Source of the DNA: an uncultured Clostridium sp.
GTDB lineage: Bacteria; Bacillota; Clostridia; Lachnospirales; Lachnospiraceae
Assembly: GCA_945946715.1 (NCBI GenBank)
Contig: CAMEWU010000105.1
Location: 1-7,928, forward strand
Direction of reading: 5' to 3'
Length of the DNA stretch: 7,928 bases
A program made the translations under genes and the position numbers. Shown in pieces: positions 6,648 to 7,928 of the stretch. The notes beneath the pieces were generated by a model, which saw nothing but the letters and a program-made list of their open reading frames with translations, was not told where the DNA came from and did no database searches. Position 1 is the stretch's first letter. Every line of letters begins with the position of its first letter.

Positions 6648-7322
6648 ATGGCACAAATTACAAACGACTGGGATGCACCGTTGCGTCCGGAATACAAAAA
6701 ACCATATTATCGGGATTTATATAATCGAATTGTAGAAGAATATAAGAATTATGTTGTATATCCACCTTCTGATGAGATTTTTACTGCATTTCATCTTACT
6801 CCTCTCCATAAAGTAAAGGTGGTAATACTGGGACAAGACCCTTATCATGAAGAAGGACAGGCACACGGTTTATGCTTCTCTGTCAAACCCGGCGTTGATA
6901 CTCCCCCTTCTCTGGTAAATATATATAAAGAACTTCAGGAGGATTTGGGCTGTTACATTCCAAATAATGGATATCTCACCAAATGGGCAGAACAGGGCGT
7001 TCTTATGCTGAACACCCTATTAACAGTTCGTGCCCATCAGGCGTTTTCCCATCAGGGAATTGGATGGGAACAGTTTACAGATGCAGCCATTCGCATTTTA
7101 AATGAACAGGACCGGCCGATTGTATTCCTGTTATGGGGAAAACCGGCTCAAAGCAAGGCTGCCATGCTGAATAATCCAAAGCATTTGATATTAAAAGCAC
7201 TGCACCCAAGTCCTTTATCTGCTTATCGTGGTTTCTTTGGCTGTAAACACTTCAGTCAGACAAATGCCTTTTTACAGGAACATGGTTTGGAACCCATTGA
7301 CTGGCAAATTGAGAATTTATAG
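6648..7322 (+). CDS. ung: Uracil-DNA glycosylase, family 1
   Basis: 224 residues, normal for family-1 Ung. The enzyme removes uracil from DNA (from cytosine deamination or dUMP incorporation), starting base excision repair in the cytoplasm. All active-site motifs are present: GQDPYH at 62-67 with catalytic D64, GLCFSV at 74-79, WAEQGVLMLN with uracil-reading N122, VFLLWGKPA at 159-167, and HPSPLSAYRG from 186 with catalytic H186 and the intercalating L190. The numbering nearly matches E. coli Ung (D64, N123, H187, L191). Start at 6648 is fixed by AAAGGAG. It is second in a two-gene unit, and the gene on the opposite strand ends 19 bp away. Confidence 0.98.
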   Translation: MAQITNDWDAPLRPEYKKPYYRDLYNRIVEEYKNYVVYPPSDEIFTAFHLTPLHKVKVVILGQDPYHEEGQAHGLCFSVKPGVDTPPSLVNIYKELQEDLGCYIPNNGYLTKWAEQGVLMLNTLLTVRAHQAFSHQGIGWEQFTDAAIRILNEQDRPIVFLLWGKPAQSKAAMLNNPKHLILKALHPSPLSAYRGFFGCKHFSQTNAFLQEHGLEPIDWQIENL

Positions 7323-7341
7323 TTTTTCCTTATCAATCCTC

Positions 7342-7928
7342 TTATTTTGCAGTAACAATCAAAGTATCATAGCCCAGATTCCGTAACTGTGTCTGGGCTT
7401 CTCTTGCGTCTTCCAGACTGGTATAATTTCCCACCTGTACTGCAAAAAATTCTCCACTTTCGACAATTTCCGCCTCATATCCCTGCTCAATTAACTGTTC
7501 CAGCATGAACTGTGCATTACCGTATCGACGGAACAAACCTGTCTGAACACGGTATACCTTTCCTCCGCCACCACCTGTACCGACACCTCCAACTACATTT
7601 TTAATCCCCGTTGCAATTGCCTGAGCCATGGCATTAAAATTATTATCAAAGGTTCGATTGTCAGCATCTGTGTTAATAAAACCAGCTTCTATCAGAATTG
7701 CCGGCATCTGTGTCCGCCTTAACACTGTTAAGTTAGGGCGTTCATTTACCCCCAGATTGTTGAAGCCCACCTTTTCCAATTCAGCATTTACACTCCGTGC
7801 CAATTCCCCACGCACACCACTGTCCGAATATACCAGGGTTTCCACACCACTGTAGGTATTTGGATAAGGACTGGAGTTTCGATGAAGTGACACAAAATAA
7901 TCGGCACCGGAACGGTTTGCAATTCTTG
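7342..7928 (-). CDS. N-acetylmuramoyl-L-alanine amidase (Amidase_3) with C-terminal SPOR domain, N-terminus outside window
   Basis: The last 194 residues are visible; the reading frame is open to the window edge, so the 5' part is missing. The amidase hydrolyses the bond between MurNAc and L-Ala in peptidoglycan and acts on the cell wall. The Amidase_3 part shows ADYFVSLHRNS with zinc-ligand His (visible residue 15, codon 7884-7882), GVETLVY, and LIEAGFINT with catalytic Glu (visible residue 80, codon 7689-7687). A glycine-rich hinge (about residues 113-122) leads to a SPOR peptidoglycan-binding domain at about 123-194 (YRVQTGLF, FFAVQVGNYTS, LGYDTLIVTAK). The upstream zinc-ligand His and Glu lie outside the window. 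The layout resembles CwlC-type amidases of spore formers, but a vegetative division role is equally possible. Confidence 0.93.
   Translation of the reverse strand, partial: RIANRSGADYFVSLHRNSSPYPNTYSGVETLVYSDSGVRGELARSVNAELEKVGFNNLGVNERPNLTVLRRTQMPAILIEAGFINTDADNRTFDNNFNAMAQAIATGIKNVVGGVGTGGGGGKVYRVQTGLFRRYGNAQFMLEQLIEQGYEAEIVESGEFFAVQVGNYTSLEDAREAQTQLRNLGYDTLIVTAK

Noticed and set aside
7305..7336. Small AAATT/AATTT hairpin plus T-run at the end of ung as a terminator
   Set aside because: Five A-T pairs with a 3-nt loop are too weak, and the T-run is separated from the stem.
7842..7893. GTG at 7893 as the true start of the amidase
   Set aside because: The frame stays open upstream with family-like sequence (NRSGADYF), and the zinc-ligand His follows directly, so the gene extends beyond the window.

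Overview
The window looks like an AT-rich Firmicutes chromosome, most likely a Clostridia member of the Lachnospiraceae type. That placement rests on AT-rich codon use, strong AAGGAGG-like Shine-Dalgarno sites, a PocR-domain hybrid histidine kinase, a Thr-rich CapA-type lipoprotein and an Amidase_3-SPOR wall hydrolase. It is an inference from style and content; no marker gene fixes the taxon. All seven genes look intact, and two run off the window edges. I see no mobile element, CRISPR array, tRNA, rRNA or riboswitch.

Left part (1-3538), minus strand: a two-gene signalling operon. A response regulator with two receiver domains and no output domain (2630-3424) is followed after 20 bp by a soluble hybrid histidine kinase (2609 to beyond position 1). 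The kinase has an N-terminal Cys-rich PocR sensor domain, HisKA, HATPase, a degenerate receiver, a true receiver and an Hpt domain. Together they have the parts of a four-step His-Asp-His-Asp relay. A candidate promoter and an 8-bp inverted repeat lie upstream of the regulator.

Middle part (3539-6109), minus strand: a MATE-family multidrug/cation exporter, followed after 51 bp by a CapA-family (PGA_cap) surface lipoprotein. They are probably co-transcribed.

Right part (6110-7928): a compact divergent promoter region (6173-6224) separates the MATE gene from a plus-strand pair. In my reading both promoters use the same palindromic -35 hexamer. The pair is a 123-residue protein resembling an isolated EF-Tu domain-2 beta-barrel, and ung (uracil-DNA glycosylase), 20 bp apart. 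Converging on ung is the 3' part of an N-acetylmuramoyl-L-alanine amidase with a C-terminal SPOR domain.

I found no clear new multi-gene system. The best leads are the shared -35 divergent promoter, the stand-alone EF-Tu-domain-2-like protein next to ung, and the PocR phosphorelay with a degenerate receiver in each partner.
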